Shown: positions 27,893 to 36,368 of the stretch, in pieces
How positions within the stretch are numbered: position 1 is the stretch's first letter
Layout of the letters: every line of letters starts with the position of its first letter
DNA from: Palsa-147 sp036513895
GTDB taxonomy: Bacteria; Acidobacteriota; Terriglobia; Acidiferrales; UBA7541
Assembly (NCBI GenBank): GCA_036513895.1
Contig: DATBYF010000108.1
Coordinates: 1 to 64,000, forward strand
Reading direction: 5' to 3'
Length of the DNA: 64,000 nucleotides
Notes under the pieces: generated by a model
Database searches by the model: none
Told to the model about the DNA's origin: nothing
Seen by the model: the letters and a program-made list of their open reading frames with translations, nothing else
Translations under genes and position numbers: made by a program

Positions 27893-28230
27893 GCTTCCTC
27901 CGTTTGCTCGGAAAGCGCCGCCCCGATGGCATTGACGAGACGATTCCAGTTGTTGGTCTCTTCGCGCAAACGCTTGCGCCCCGCGGCGGTAAGCTCGTAA
28001 AACTTGGCTCGGCGATTGTTCTCCGACGTGCCCCAACTCGCCTTGAGAACTCCCTGGCGTACCAGCCGAAATAGCCCGGGATAGAGCGCGCCCTGTTCGA
28101 TGAGCAGCGCGTTGCCGGAAATCTGCCCGATACGCAGAAGAATGCCGTATCCGTGCAGGGGGCCTAGCGAGACTGCTCTGAGAATCAGAAGATCGAGAGT
28201 GCCGGGGAGCAATTGAGCCTGATCGGTCAC
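27889..28230 (-). CDS. PadR family transcriptional regulator
   Basis: Winged-helix regulator of 113 aa with the PadR pattern: LLPGTLDLLILRAVSLGPLHGYGI at the N terminus, EQGALYPGLFRLVRQGVLKASW as the recognition helix and wing, then RRAKFYELTAAGRKRL and a short dimerisation helix. It starts at a GTG with TAGGAGGG upstream and is translationally coupled to the permease it probably controls. The same DNA upstream holds CTCCTAA/TTAGGAG boxes that cover the promoter and the Shine-Dalgarno site, suggesting autorepression relieved by a small ligand. Confidence 0.93.
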   Translation of the reverse strand: MTDQAQLLPGTLDLLILRAVSLGPLHGYGILLRIGQISGNALLIEQGALYPGLFRLVRQGVLKASWGTSENNRRAKFYELTAAGRKRLREETNNWNRLVNAIGAALSEQTEEA

Positions 28231-28236
28231 CGAGCC

Positions 28237-28287
28237 CTCCTAAGATGATTAGGAGACTACTCCAAACACTCCTAAGCTGTCAAGGAG
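28237..28287 (-). promoter_or_regulatory. padR promoter with overlapping operator array
   Basis: On the minus strand TTGACA (28278-28283), 18 bases and TAGTCT (28254-28259). Operator-like words: CTCCTAA (28237-28243) with its inverse TTAGGAG (28249-28255) form a 7-5-7 palindrome; CTCCAAA (28260-28266) and CTCCTAA (28269-28275) follow in direct orientation, and CTCCT-9-AGGAG (28269-28287) forms another dyad. They cover the -35, spacer, -10 and the Shine-Dalgarno region. Confidence 0.6.
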
Positions 28288-28338
28288 AGAATGAAGAAGA
28301 CTCAGATGGGAACTACGATAGGCGCGAACCGGCCACCG

Positions 28339-31323
28339 TCACTTGAACTTGGCGTATTCGGACTTCGCGGCGATGAGGATGGGAATGTCAGGATCGGCAT
28401 CCTTCCAGAGCGCGAAGAAATCCTGATAGGCCGTTCGAGCGCCGCCGATGTCGCCTGCTTCCGCGCGCGCTCGTGCGAGACCGAGATGCGCCAGCGCGCC
28501 CGTCCAGCAATTCCATACAATCCCGCGATGATCGAGGAGCTTCTGGAATTCCGCAGCGGCCGCGGTTCCCTGTTTCGCTTGCAGGTACGCTTCGCCGCGC
28601 AAGTAAACCTGATACATGCACGAATTGTTGAGACTTCCTACAGTCTGTCCAAGCTCGTAAGGCGTGGCCGGTTGAAGCAGTTCGACCGCCTTCGATCCAT
28701 TCCCGCGGCCGAGCTCGACTTGCGCATTAATCGCTGGAATCCATTCAGATTCGAGAATCGTATTCACCGGATAGCTCTTGTTCAAAGACTCGACTAGCGC
28801 GTGGGCTCGTCCGGCGTCTCCGCTTCGCGCAAACACCACGCCCGCAAGAATCTGCGTGTCCCGGCTGTCCGGCGCCATGGCCAGAGACGCCGCGGCGTCT
28901 TCGTGCGCATCTTTTTGAATCCCGAACGCTGCTTCGCGCAACGCTCCAAAAACCTGCCAGAGTGCGCCAGTTTCCTTCGCATCGGCCGACGAAGCCGAGG
29001 CAAGAGCTCTTTTGGAAAGCTCACGCGCCTTCTTCAAATGCCCGCCGTACGCTTCCGTATCCGCCTGCATTGCCAGCATTGCGTCTTCAAAGCCCGGCTT
29101 TCCCACTGACCACTCGAACTCTTTGCGCATTGTTGCCGCGTCATCTCGAAGAAACGCCAACCCATAAATACTTTCGCGCAAGAAGGCATCGCCAATTTTC
29201 CTCGCCTCAGCGTCGCCGAATATCGTCTGCGCTTCATCAAGACGGTTCAGCGAAATGTACACCGCGGCAAGGTCGCCGATTTCGATGACGTTATCCGGCT
29301 CGAGGCGCAACGCTTCACGGAATTCCTGTACGGCCTGTTCGTATTGGCCCATTTCGGAATACGCAACGCCGAGGTCCAAGTGCGCCTGTGCATCGCGTGG
29401 ATAGGTCTGAATCCAATCTTTGTAACTCTCCGTGGCCTTTTCCATCTCGCCCATGCCGATGTCGTAGTAGAACGTCGTGATGTGCAACTTCTCGCGCTGC
29501 GTAACGCGGTCCCGAAGCTCGAAGGCTTTGGTGATTTCGTTTTTCGATAGCGCGATCTGATTGAGATCGTATTCGCAAATCGCGAGGTTCGCGTAGGCCA
29601 TCGCAAAATTCGGATCGAGCTCGACGGCCCGGCGAAACTGAGCCGCGCCTTCGAGAACTCCTTTTTCACGCCGGGACTTCTCGCCGAGGCTGAAGATTTT
29701 CAGGGCTTCGAGTGAGCTGGTGGTTGCCTGATCGAGCGGCGCGTCGAATTTCTGAATCGAGGCAAGCGACTCACCGAGCTTCGCGCGGAGTTTGGCCGCG
29801 GTGTCGCTCAACGTCGCGAGCAACTTATCCTTGCCGGTTGTCTGCGCCTGTTCGCGCGCCACGGCATCGCCCGTGTTGCAGTTGAACGCATCCAGCGAAA
29901 GCACGTACTCGTTCCCGAGCCCCGCGATCGATCCCGCTACATAAACTTTTCCGCCAGCGCGCTCGCAAATTTCTTTCGTCGTGTCCTTCGTCAGATGCTC
30001 TTCCGGCGTGCGGCCCATCAACCGCAGCGTCTCAGTTACCTTATCTTCCGAAAGAATATTCAAGAACGGCGATTGACCGAGGTCAACCGCCAGCGCTTCC
30101 TTTAGCGTTGGCCCGTCGAACACTGCTTCGCCCGTCGTATTCGCGAAATCCGCCAGAACGATCGTGTCCTTTTCCGTGAGGATTGGCGCGCGGTGAAAAT
30201 AAAAATAGCCGCCCACGACGAGCACGAGAACAATTGCGGCTGCCACGACCGGAATCATCCATTTCGGCCGCGCTGCAGGCGAAACTGTCGTAATAACCGC
30301 CGCCGAACCACCCGAGCCCGCCACCGCGGGAATCTTCGCTGAACTGCCCGCGCCTTCCTTCGCCGGCGCGATGCCAGTTCCGCTTGCAGTCGGAACCGCG
30401 CCGCCCGATTCCGCAATCACGCGTCCCGCATCAATATCCCGTTTCAGACGCTGCAAATCCGTGCGCATATCTGCGGCACTCTGATAACGCATGCTGCGAT
30501 CTTTCTCGGTAGCCTTCCCGATGATTTCTTCGAGTTTCGCGGGCATAGCGGGATTGATCTGGCTCGGTGGCACCGGCGCGCGATTCAAAATTCCATCGGT
30601 GATAATTCCGGAAGTCTTCCCCGGGTAGGCGAGCTGCCCTGTCGCCATCTCATAAACGACCAGCCCGAACGAAAACAAATCCGTCCGCGCGTCGACTTCG
30701 TCGCCGCGCACCTGCTCGGGTGACATGTACGCCACAGTCCCCATCGCCGTGCCCGGCGTCGTCAGCAGCTCCGGCGCTACGTGCGGAGAATCCATCGAAG
30801 TGACCGTATCGCCCTCGAGGTCGGTTCTTCGATCGGCCATCAGCTTAGCCAATCCGAAATCGAGAATCTTGGCGTGCCCGCGCCGCGTGATGAATATATT
30901 CGCCGGCTTGATGTCGCGATGGACGATTCCCTCGGAATGCGCCGCATCGAGGCCGTCCGAAATCTGCACGCCGATATCGAGCACCTGCTCGACCGGCAGC
31001 GCTTTATTTTCGATCTTGTGTTTCAGCGTCTGCCCATCGAGGAATTCCATGGCGATGAACGATTGGCCGTCCACTTCGTCCACGTCGTAAATTGTGCAGA
31101 TATTGGGATGATTCAGAGCAGAAGCCGCGCGGGCTTCGCGACGGAAGCGTTCGAGGGCCTGGCGGTCCGCGGCCAGATTTTCCGGCAGGAATTTCAGCGC
31201 AACAAAGCGGCCGAGCTTCGCATCCTCGGCCTTAAATACGACTCCCATCCCGCCGCCGCCGATTTTCTCGACGATGCGGTAATGCGAAATCGTGCGTCCA
31301 GCCAGCGGGAAAGATTCAGCCAT
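28339..31323 (-). CDS. Membrane-anchored Ser/Thr kinase with TPR domain (K2)
   Basis: Hanks-type kinase of 994 aa. The kinase domain has the glycine loop IGGGGMG (residues 21-27), Lys44, HRDIKPAN (135-142), DFG (155-157) and SPEQ. A Gly/Ala/Ser-rich linker leads to one membrane helix (about 355-377), so the C-terminal part lies outside the cytoplasm. That part has a TolB/FlgO-like region (VLADFANTTGEAVFDG) and a long TPR array. The ATG at 31323 lies 8 bases after a TAAGAT box. Unlike K1, K3 and K4 this one is anchored, so it may act as a receptor. It ends about 110 bases before the divergently unrelated padR promoter region. Confidence 0.92.
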   Translation of the reverse strand: MAESFPLAGRTISHYRIVEKIGGGGMGVVFKAEDAKLGRFVALKFLPENLAADRQALERFRREARAASALNHPNICTIYDVDEVDGQSFIAMEFLDGQTLKHKIENKALPVEQVLDIGVQISDGLDAAHSEGIVHRDIKPANIFITRRGHAKILDFGLAKLMADRRTDLEGDTVTSMDSPHVAPELLTTPGTAMGTVAYMSPEQVRGDEVDARTDLFSFGLVVYEMATGQLAYPGKTSGIITDGILNRAPVPPSQINPAMPAKLEEIIGKATEKDRSMRYQSAADMRTDLQRLKRDIDAGRVIAESGGAVPTASGTGIAPAKEGAGSSAKIPAVAGSGGSAAVITTVSPAARPKWMIPVVAAAIVLVLVVGGYFYFHRAPILTEKDTIVLADFANTTGEAVFDGPTLKEALAVDLGQSPFLNILSEDKVTETLRLMGRTPEEHLTKDTTKEICERAGGKVYVAGSIAGLGNEYVLSLDAFNCNTGDAVAREQAQTTGKDKLLATLSDTAAKLRAKLGESLASIQKFDAPLDQATTSSLEALKIFSLGEKSRREKGVLEGAAQFRRAVELDPNFAMAYANLAICEYDLNQIALSKNEITKAFELRDRVTQREKLHITTFYYDIGMGEMEKATESYKDWIQTYPRDAQAHLDLGVAYSEMGQYEQAVQEFREALRLEPDNVIEIGDLAAVYISLNRLDEAQTIFGDAEARKIGDAFLRESIYGLAFLRDDAATMRKEFEWSVGKPGFEDAMLAMQADTEAYGGHLKKARELSKRALASASSADAKETGALWQVFGALREAAFGIQKDAHEDAAASLAMAPDSRDTQILAGVVFARSGDAGRAHALVESLNKSYPVNTILESEWIPAINAQVELGRGNGSKAVELLQPATPYELGQTVGSLNNSCMYQVYLRGEAYLQAKQGTAAAAEFQKLLDHRGIVWNCWTGALAHLGLARARAEAGDIGGARTAYQDFFALWKDADPDIPILIAAKSEYAKFK

Positions 31324-31360
31324 CGCCGCAAATCTTATGCTGCGCACCAAACCAAGTCAA
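31324..31360 (-). promoter_or_regulatory. Promoter of K2, leaderless geometry
   Basis: TTGACT (31355-31360), 17 bases, TAAGAT (31332-31337), then 8 bases to the ATG. The spacer shares GCGCAG next to the -10 with the K3 and K4 promoters. Confidence 0.65.
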
Positions 31361-31423
31361 CGCGCACCGGCGAGGCGATCCTTGCAACTTCAGGATTGCG
31401 CGTTACGCTTGCGTTGCTGCGAG

Positions 31424-33682
31424 CTAGTTGGGACTGGAGCCGGACGTCGTCGCGGGCTTCTCGGGATACAGCCGTTCAAATTCCGGGTCGCCGTGAAGAA
31501 TCACTAGTCCCGGATCGCGGCGGGCCCAGGCGGAATCGTGAAAACCAGCCTCCCAAGCCTTTCGCAAGGCATCCATGGCCTCGGGCTTTCTTTTCAAAAT
31601 GCAATACGCGCAGGCTGCATTATAAAGAATTGACGCTTCGTTGGCGCGCAACGTGATCGCCAGATTGAGCTCGCGCACGGCGTCTTCCTCACGTCCCAAT
31701 TCGGCGCAAAAGGCGCCCAGCAGGACCCGCGCCCGCGCATCTTCGGGCACTTGTTTCAAGTGATTTTCCAGAGCTGCCAGGCTTCGCAGCGTCATATTGC
31801 GCATACCTTCCTCTTGGTGCATGGCACCGAAAGAGTTAAGGATGGGGACATAAGCGTTGTAGTCCTCTCCGCTCGCTTCGATCGCGGCTTCCGCTATGTC
31901 AATAACTTCCTGGTAGCGCCCCGCGGCGAAGAGTGAGCGGCAGAGAAGATAGTAGGCGCCCTCGCAATCGCGTTTGCGTTCGATGGCTTTTTTGACCATG
32001 CGTACAGCTTCGTTATGCAATTCCGCTGCGTAGAGCACCCATGCCTGGCTGACTTGCACTTCGGGCAAATCCCAGCGCAAGGCCACCGCCTTGCCGGAAG
32101 CTTCTCGCGCGCGTTCCACCCACACCTGATCGCGGCTGTAGTTGCAGTAGAACATCGCGCAGGCATTGGCGCAGGCCGCGTAGGCCAGCGCGAAACTGGG
32201 GTCCATCGCTACTGCGTTTTCGAACATTTGCAGCGCGAATTCGAGGTCCTGCCGGGTCTGCCGTCGTGCGTATCGTTTGCCGCGAAGGTAGAGGTCGTAG
32301 GCCTGCAGATTTTCCGTGGGCTTGACGGCCAACGCCTCGAGCTCTTGCGGAGATAGCGTCACGCGCAACGCTTCGGCAATCTTGCGGGCAATTTCGTCCT
32401 GCACTTCGAAGACGTCCTTCATCTCCCGGTCAAATCGCTCCGACCACACCGGAAAATCCGTGCGCGTGTCCACGAGCTGCGCGTTGATGCGCAGCCGCGC
32501 GCCGGCGCGTCGAATCGTGCCCGTGAGAACGTACGCGGCACCGAGCTGCTGCCCAATCTGCGTGGGTGTCACTGACTTGTCGCGGAATGCCAGAACGGTC
32601 GCGCGGGAAAACGTGTTCAACCCTCGGATCTTCGAGAGCTCGGTGAGAACGTCCTCCGTAATTCCGTCGCGCAGATACTCATCTTCCTTCGAGCCACTCT
32701 GATTTTCGAAATAAAGCACCGCTACTGATTTTTGTAGGGCTGCGGGCGCGTGCGCCCCTGAAGCCGAGATGCTCTTCTCAACGGCGGGCCGTCGGCTCGA
32801 TTCCAAATCCCGCTTGAATCGCTGCAAGTCGGCGTGCATTTCAGCCGCGCTCTGGTAGCGCAGTTTGCGATTCTTTTCGAGCGCTTTGCTGATAATCCGT
32901 TCGAGTTCTGTAGGGACGTCGGAATTCAGACGCACCGGAGCTACGGGCGATCCCTCAAGAATGGCGTTCGTGACCACACCCGAAGTCTCGCCGCGGAACG
33001 GCAAAACACCTGTCACCATCTCGTAGAGAACGACGCCAAACGAGAATAAATCCGTCCGCGCGTCCAGTTCTTCGCCTCGCACCTGCTCGGGCGACATGTA
33101 CGCAACCGTGCCAATGGCGGTTCCGGGACTCGTGAGCATCGCCGCCACGGCATCCACAGTCGCCGCGGCCGATTCACCCGACATGCCTCGTCCGCGAATC
33201 AGTTTCGCGAGACCGAAGTCGAGAATCTTTACCTGTTCCCGCTTGGTTAGGAAAATATTTGCGGGCTTAATGTCTCTGTGAACGATTCCCTCGGTGTGAG
33301 CGGCATCAAGAGCGTCGGCGATCTGAGCCGCAATTTCCAGCGCTTCCTCTGCGGCGAGCGGCTTTCCCCCGATGCGATGTTTGAGCGTCTGGCCCTTCAT
33401 CAGCTCCATGGCAAGGAACGGGCGGCCATCGTGCTGACCGATTTCGTAAATCGTGCAAATATGCGGATGATTTAGTGCAGAGGCAGCGCGTGCTTCGCGC
33501 TGGAAGCGTTCGAGTGCCCCGCGGTCGCTGGCGACGTCGTCCGGAAGGAACTTCAGTGCGACGTGACGTCCAAGGCTTTCATCCTCGGCCTCATACACCA
33601 CCCCCATTCCGCCGCCACCAAGTTTGTCCAAGACGCGATAGTGGGAAACCGTGCGCCCAGAAAGTGGAGAAGAATCAGGCAT
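31424..33682 (-). CDS. Ser/Thr protein kinase with TolB-like and TPR modules (K3)
   Basis: Cytoplasmic Hanks-type kinase of 752 aa with GGGGMG loop, VALK lysine, HRDIKPAN, DFG and SPEQ, all intact. The second half starts at KSVAVLYFENQSGSKEDEYLRDG with the TolB-N/adenylate-cyclase-associated fold and continues into TPRs ending FERLYPEKP. That second half is almost the same as in K4, while the kinase domain is clearly different (GQTLKHRIGGKPLAAEEALEIA versus GTTLKHRLGGKPLEVNLLLDYA). The ATG at 33682 follows a TAGAAT box by 8 bases. K2, K3 and K4 lie in a row on the same strand with separate promoters. Confidence 0.93.
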   Translation of the reverse strand: MPDSSPLSGRTVSHYRVLDKLGGGGMGVVYEAEDESLGRHVALKFLPDDVASDRGALERFQREARAASALNHPHICTIYEIGQHDGRPFLAMELMKGQTLKHRIGGKPLAAEEALEIAAQIADALDAAHTEGIVHRDIKPANIFLTKREQVKILDFGLAKLIRGRGMSGESAAATVDAVAAMLTSPGTAIGTVAYMSPEQVRGEELDARTDLFSFGVVLYEMVTGVLPFRGETSGVVTNAILEGSPVAPVRLNSDVPTELERIISKALEKNRKLRYQSAAEMHADLQRFKRDLESSRRPAVEKSISASGAHAPAALQKSVAVLYFENQSGSKEDEYLRDGITEDVLTELSKIRGLNTFSRATVLAFRDKSVTPTQIGQQLGAAYVLTGTIRRAGARLRINAQLVDTRTDFPVWSERFDREMKDVFEVQDEIARKIAEALRVTLSPQELEALAVKPTENLQAYDLYLRGKRYARRQTRQDLEFALQMFENAVAMDPSFALAYAACANACAMFYCNYSRDQVWVERAREASGKAVALRWDLPEVQVSQAWVLYAAELHNEAVRMVKKAIERKRDCEGAYYLLCRSLFAAGRYQEVIDIAEAAIEASGEDYNAYVPILNSFGAMHQEEGMRNMTLRSLAALENHLKQVPEDARARVLLGAFCAELGREEDAVRELNLAITLRANEASILYNAACAYCILKRKPEAMDALRKAWEAGFHDSAWARRDPGLVILHGDPEFERLYPEKPATTSGSSPN

Positions 33683-33719
33683 GCAAGCGAATTCTATTCT
33701 GCGCCCCAAGACAAGTCAA
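33683..33719 (-). promoter_or_regulatory. Promoter of K3, leaderless geometry
   Basis: TTGACT (33714-33719), 17 bases, TAGAAT (33691-33696), 8 bases, ATG. Nearly identical to the K4 promoter, with two substitutions in the spacer. Confidence 0.65.
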
Positions 33720-33835
33720 CGCGGCTTCAGATGAATTCCGCGCGTCGTCTTCCGGGTCGGCTTTTAGCACCATGGGAAACTTCAAGGAGCACGAAGAAAT
33801 TTCTGCAGCAATCTTTAATAAATGGCAATGAGTCA

Positions 33836-33870
33836 ATCGTAGCGCCGGCATCTTGCCGGCGTTTTTGAAT
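33836..33870. repeat. GCCGGC hairpin repeat, copy C
   Basis: CGCCGGCA-TCT-TGCCGGCG followed by T5 on the plus strand, with TCGTAG on the left. It is the same hairpin as in the elements at 2590 and 6353, here in opposite orientation and without the AT-rich half. The rest of the 308-base gap between K3 and K4 holds the K3 promoter and a short tandem CCGACGAGG. Confidence 0.7.
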
Positions 33871-33990
33871 CGAACCAATCAAATCGTCGACTCTAAAGCC
33901 ACTCAGCTAATTTCTGTCTCTCCGAAGAGGACCCGACGAGGGTCCGACGAGGAATCTGCGGTACGCTTACGCGCTTCTGCATTTTCGAAG

Positions 33991-36276
33991 CTAGCGAGAA
34001 GACGCCGGCGGCACCGCAGGCTTTTCCGGGTACAGGCGCTCAAATTCCGGGTCGCCGCGAAGCAAGGCAAGCTCAGGATCCCGGCGCGCCCATACCGAAT
34101 CGTGAAAACCAGCCTCCCAAGCCTTGCGCAACGCATCGAGAGCTTCCGGCTTCCTTTTCAGAGTGCAAAACGCGCAAGCCGCGTTATAAAGAATGGAGGC
34201 TTCGTTGGCGCGCAACGTGATGGCCAGATTGAGTTCGCGCATGGCGTCTTCCTCGCGTCCCGTACTCGCGTAGTTGACGCCCAGCAAGACCCGCGCGCGC
34301 GGATCCTCGGGCACCTGCTTTAAATGATTCTCCAGCGCCGCGATGAATCTTCTGCAGATGTCGAGTCCCACCTCTTCTTTTTTCAGAGCGCCGGCAGCGT
34401 TTAAGATGGGCACGTAGACATTGTAGTCTTCACCGCTTGCTTCAATCGCGGATTCAGCTACATCGAGAACTTCCTGGTGGCGTCCCGCGGCGAACAGGGA
34501 GCGGCAGAGCAAATAATACGCGCCCTCGCAGTCGGGCCTCCGCTCAATAGCCTTCCTCACCATTCGCACCGCCTCATCGTGCAGTTCCGCGGCGTACAGT
34601 ACCCAAGCCTGGCTGACCTGCACTTCGGGCAAATCCCAGCGCAGAGCTACGGCCTTGCCCGAAGCTTCCCGCGCGCGTTCTACCCACAATTGATCGCGAC
34701 TGAAATTACAGTAGAACATCGCGCACGCATTGGCGCACGCGGCGTAAGCCAAAGCGAAACTCGAATCCATCGACACGGCGTTCTCGAACATCTGCAGCGC
34801 GAACTCAAGGTCCTGCCGTGTCTGCCGCCGCGCATATCTCTTACCGCGCAGATAGAGGTCGTACGCTTGCAGATTTTCCGTGGGCTTGACCGCGAGCGCT
34901 TCCAGCTCTTGCGGCGACAGCGTCACGCGCAGAGCCTCGGCAATCTTGCGGGCGATCTCGTCCTGCACTTCGAAAACGTCCTTCATCTCCCGATCAAATC
35001 GCTCCGACCACACCGGAAAATCCGTGCGCGTATCCACGAGTTGAGTATTGATACGCAGCCGCGCGCCAGCACGTCTCAACGTCCCCGTCAGCACATACGC
35101 CGCGCCAAGCTGCTGCCCAATCTGCGCGGGCGTCACTGACTTGTCGCGGAATGCCAGCACTGTGGCGCGCGAAAAAGTATTCAAGCCTCGAATCTTCGAG
35201 AGCTCGGTAAGAACATCCTCAGTGATGCCGTCGCGCAGGTATTCATCTTCCTTCGAGCCGCCCTGATTTTCGAAGTACAGCACGGCAACGGACTTATTCG
35301 CCGGTGCGGTATTAGCAGGATGAGCCGGTTGAGGGGTATGCGCGCTCGACGATTCGGCCTTTTCCGCCGCAGGCTGGCGGCTCGAATTCGAAAGAAGATT
35401 GCGCTTGAGCCGTTTCAGGTCCGCGCGCAGTTCAGCCGCCGTTTGGCAGCGCATGTCAGGATCTTTCTCGAGCACTTTCTCAATGATCTCTTCGAGCTTT
35501 GCCGGGAGCTCAGGATTCAATCGCAGCGGCGAAATCGGCGATTTGCCGAGAATGGATTCGAAAATCACGGCGGTGCTTTCCCCACGAAATGGCAGCGCGC
35601 CCGTCGCCATCTCATAGAGAACCGTCCCGAACGAAAAAATGTCCGAGCGCGCATCGAGTTCCCGCGCGCGCGCCTGTTCCGGCGACATATACGCAATCGT
35701 TCCCAGCGTGCTTCCCGGACTGGTTAGATGTTCGGGATTAACACCCGCAAAATCCTGCGTCGCCGAGGCTGACAGCGGGGTGGGCGGCGCCAGTGACTTC
35801 GCCAGGCCGAAATCGAGCACCTTCAACTGCCCGCGCTTGGTAATGAAAATGTTCGCAGGCTTGATGTCCCGATGGATGATGCCGGCCGAATGCGCTGCGT
35901 CGAGCGCGTCCGCAATCTGCTCGGCGTAATCAAGAAGCAGATTAACCTCGAGAGGCTTGCCGCCCAACCGGTGCTTCAAAGTCGTGCCGTCCAAAAACTC
36001 CATCACGATGAACGCCTGCCCGTCCTGCTCGCCGATATCGTGAATGGTGCAAATATTCGGATGATTTAGCGCCGAAGCAGCTTGCGCCTCGCGTTGGAAA
36101 CGGGCGAGCGCCTGCGGATCGCTGGCAACTTCCTGCGGCAAAAACTTGAGAGCGACGAAGCGGTGAAGCCGATTGTCTTCCGCCTTATAGACCACACCCA
36201 TCCCGCCGCCGCCCAGCTTCTCGACGATGCGGTAATGCGAAATCGTTCGCCCAGAAAGTGGAGAGGAATCAGGCAT
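33991..36276 (-). CDS. Ser/Thr protein kinase with TolB-like and TPR modules, mosaic (K4)
   Basis: Cytoplasmic 761-aa kinase with intact GGGGMG, VALK, HRDIKPAN, DFG and SPEQ. Its kinase domain matches K1 (for example SASATQDFAG-NPEHLTSPGSTLGT and ARSDIFSFGTVLYEMATG), its C-terminal TolB-like/TPR half matches K3 almost residue for residue, and its promoter and first dozen codons match K3. The gene therefore looks like a recombinant of two lineages. The ATG at 36276 lies 8 bases after TAGAAT. The final segment VPPASSR differs from K3. Confidence 0.93.
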   Translation of the reverse strand: MPDSSPLSGRTISHYRIVEKLGGGGMGVVYKAEDNRLHRFVALKFLPQEVASDPQALARFQREAQAASALNHPNICTIHDIGEQDGQAFIVMEFLDGTTLKHRLGGKPLEVNLLLDYAEQIADALDAAHSAGIIHRDIKPANIFITKRGQLKVLDFGLAKSLAPPTPLSASATQDFAGVNPEHLTSPGSTLGTIAYMSPEQARARELDARSDIFSFGTVLYEMATGALPFRGESTAVIFESILGKSPISPLRLNPELPAKLEEIIEKVLEKDPDMRCQTAAELRADLKRLKRNLLSNSSRQPAAEKAESSSAHTPQPAHPANTAPANKSVAVLYFENQGGSKEDEYLRDGITEDVLTELSKIRGLNTFSRATVLAFRDKSVTPAQIGQQLGAAYVLTGTLRRAGARLRINTQLVDTRTDFPVWSERFDREMKDVFEVQDEIARKIAEALRVTLSPQELEALAVKPTENLQAYDLYLRGKRYARRQTRQDLEFALQMFENAVSMDSSFALAYAACANACAMFYCNFSRDQLWVERAREASGKAVALRWDLPEVQVSQAWVLYAAELHDEAVRMVRKAIERRPDCEGAYYLLCRSLFAAGRHQEVLDVAESAIEASGEDYNVYVPILNAAGALKKEEVGLDICRRFIAALENHLKQVPEDPRARVLLGVNYASTGREEDAMRELNLAITLRANEASILYNAACAFCTLKRKPEALDALRKAWEAGFHDSVWARRDPELALLRGDPEFERLYPEKPAVPPASSR

Positions 36277-36313
36277 GCAAGCGAATTCTATTCTGCGCCC
36301 CAACACAAGTCAA
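36277..36313 (-). promoter_or_regulatory. Promoter of K4, leaderless geometry
   Basis: TTGACT (36308-36313), 17 bases, TAGAAT (36285-36290), 8 bases, ATG at 36276. Confidence 0.65.
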
Positions 36314-36368
36314 CGCGCGCCACCCAAACTCGCCAGCTGAGCGCCTCGCAATCGCCACCAAGCAATGA

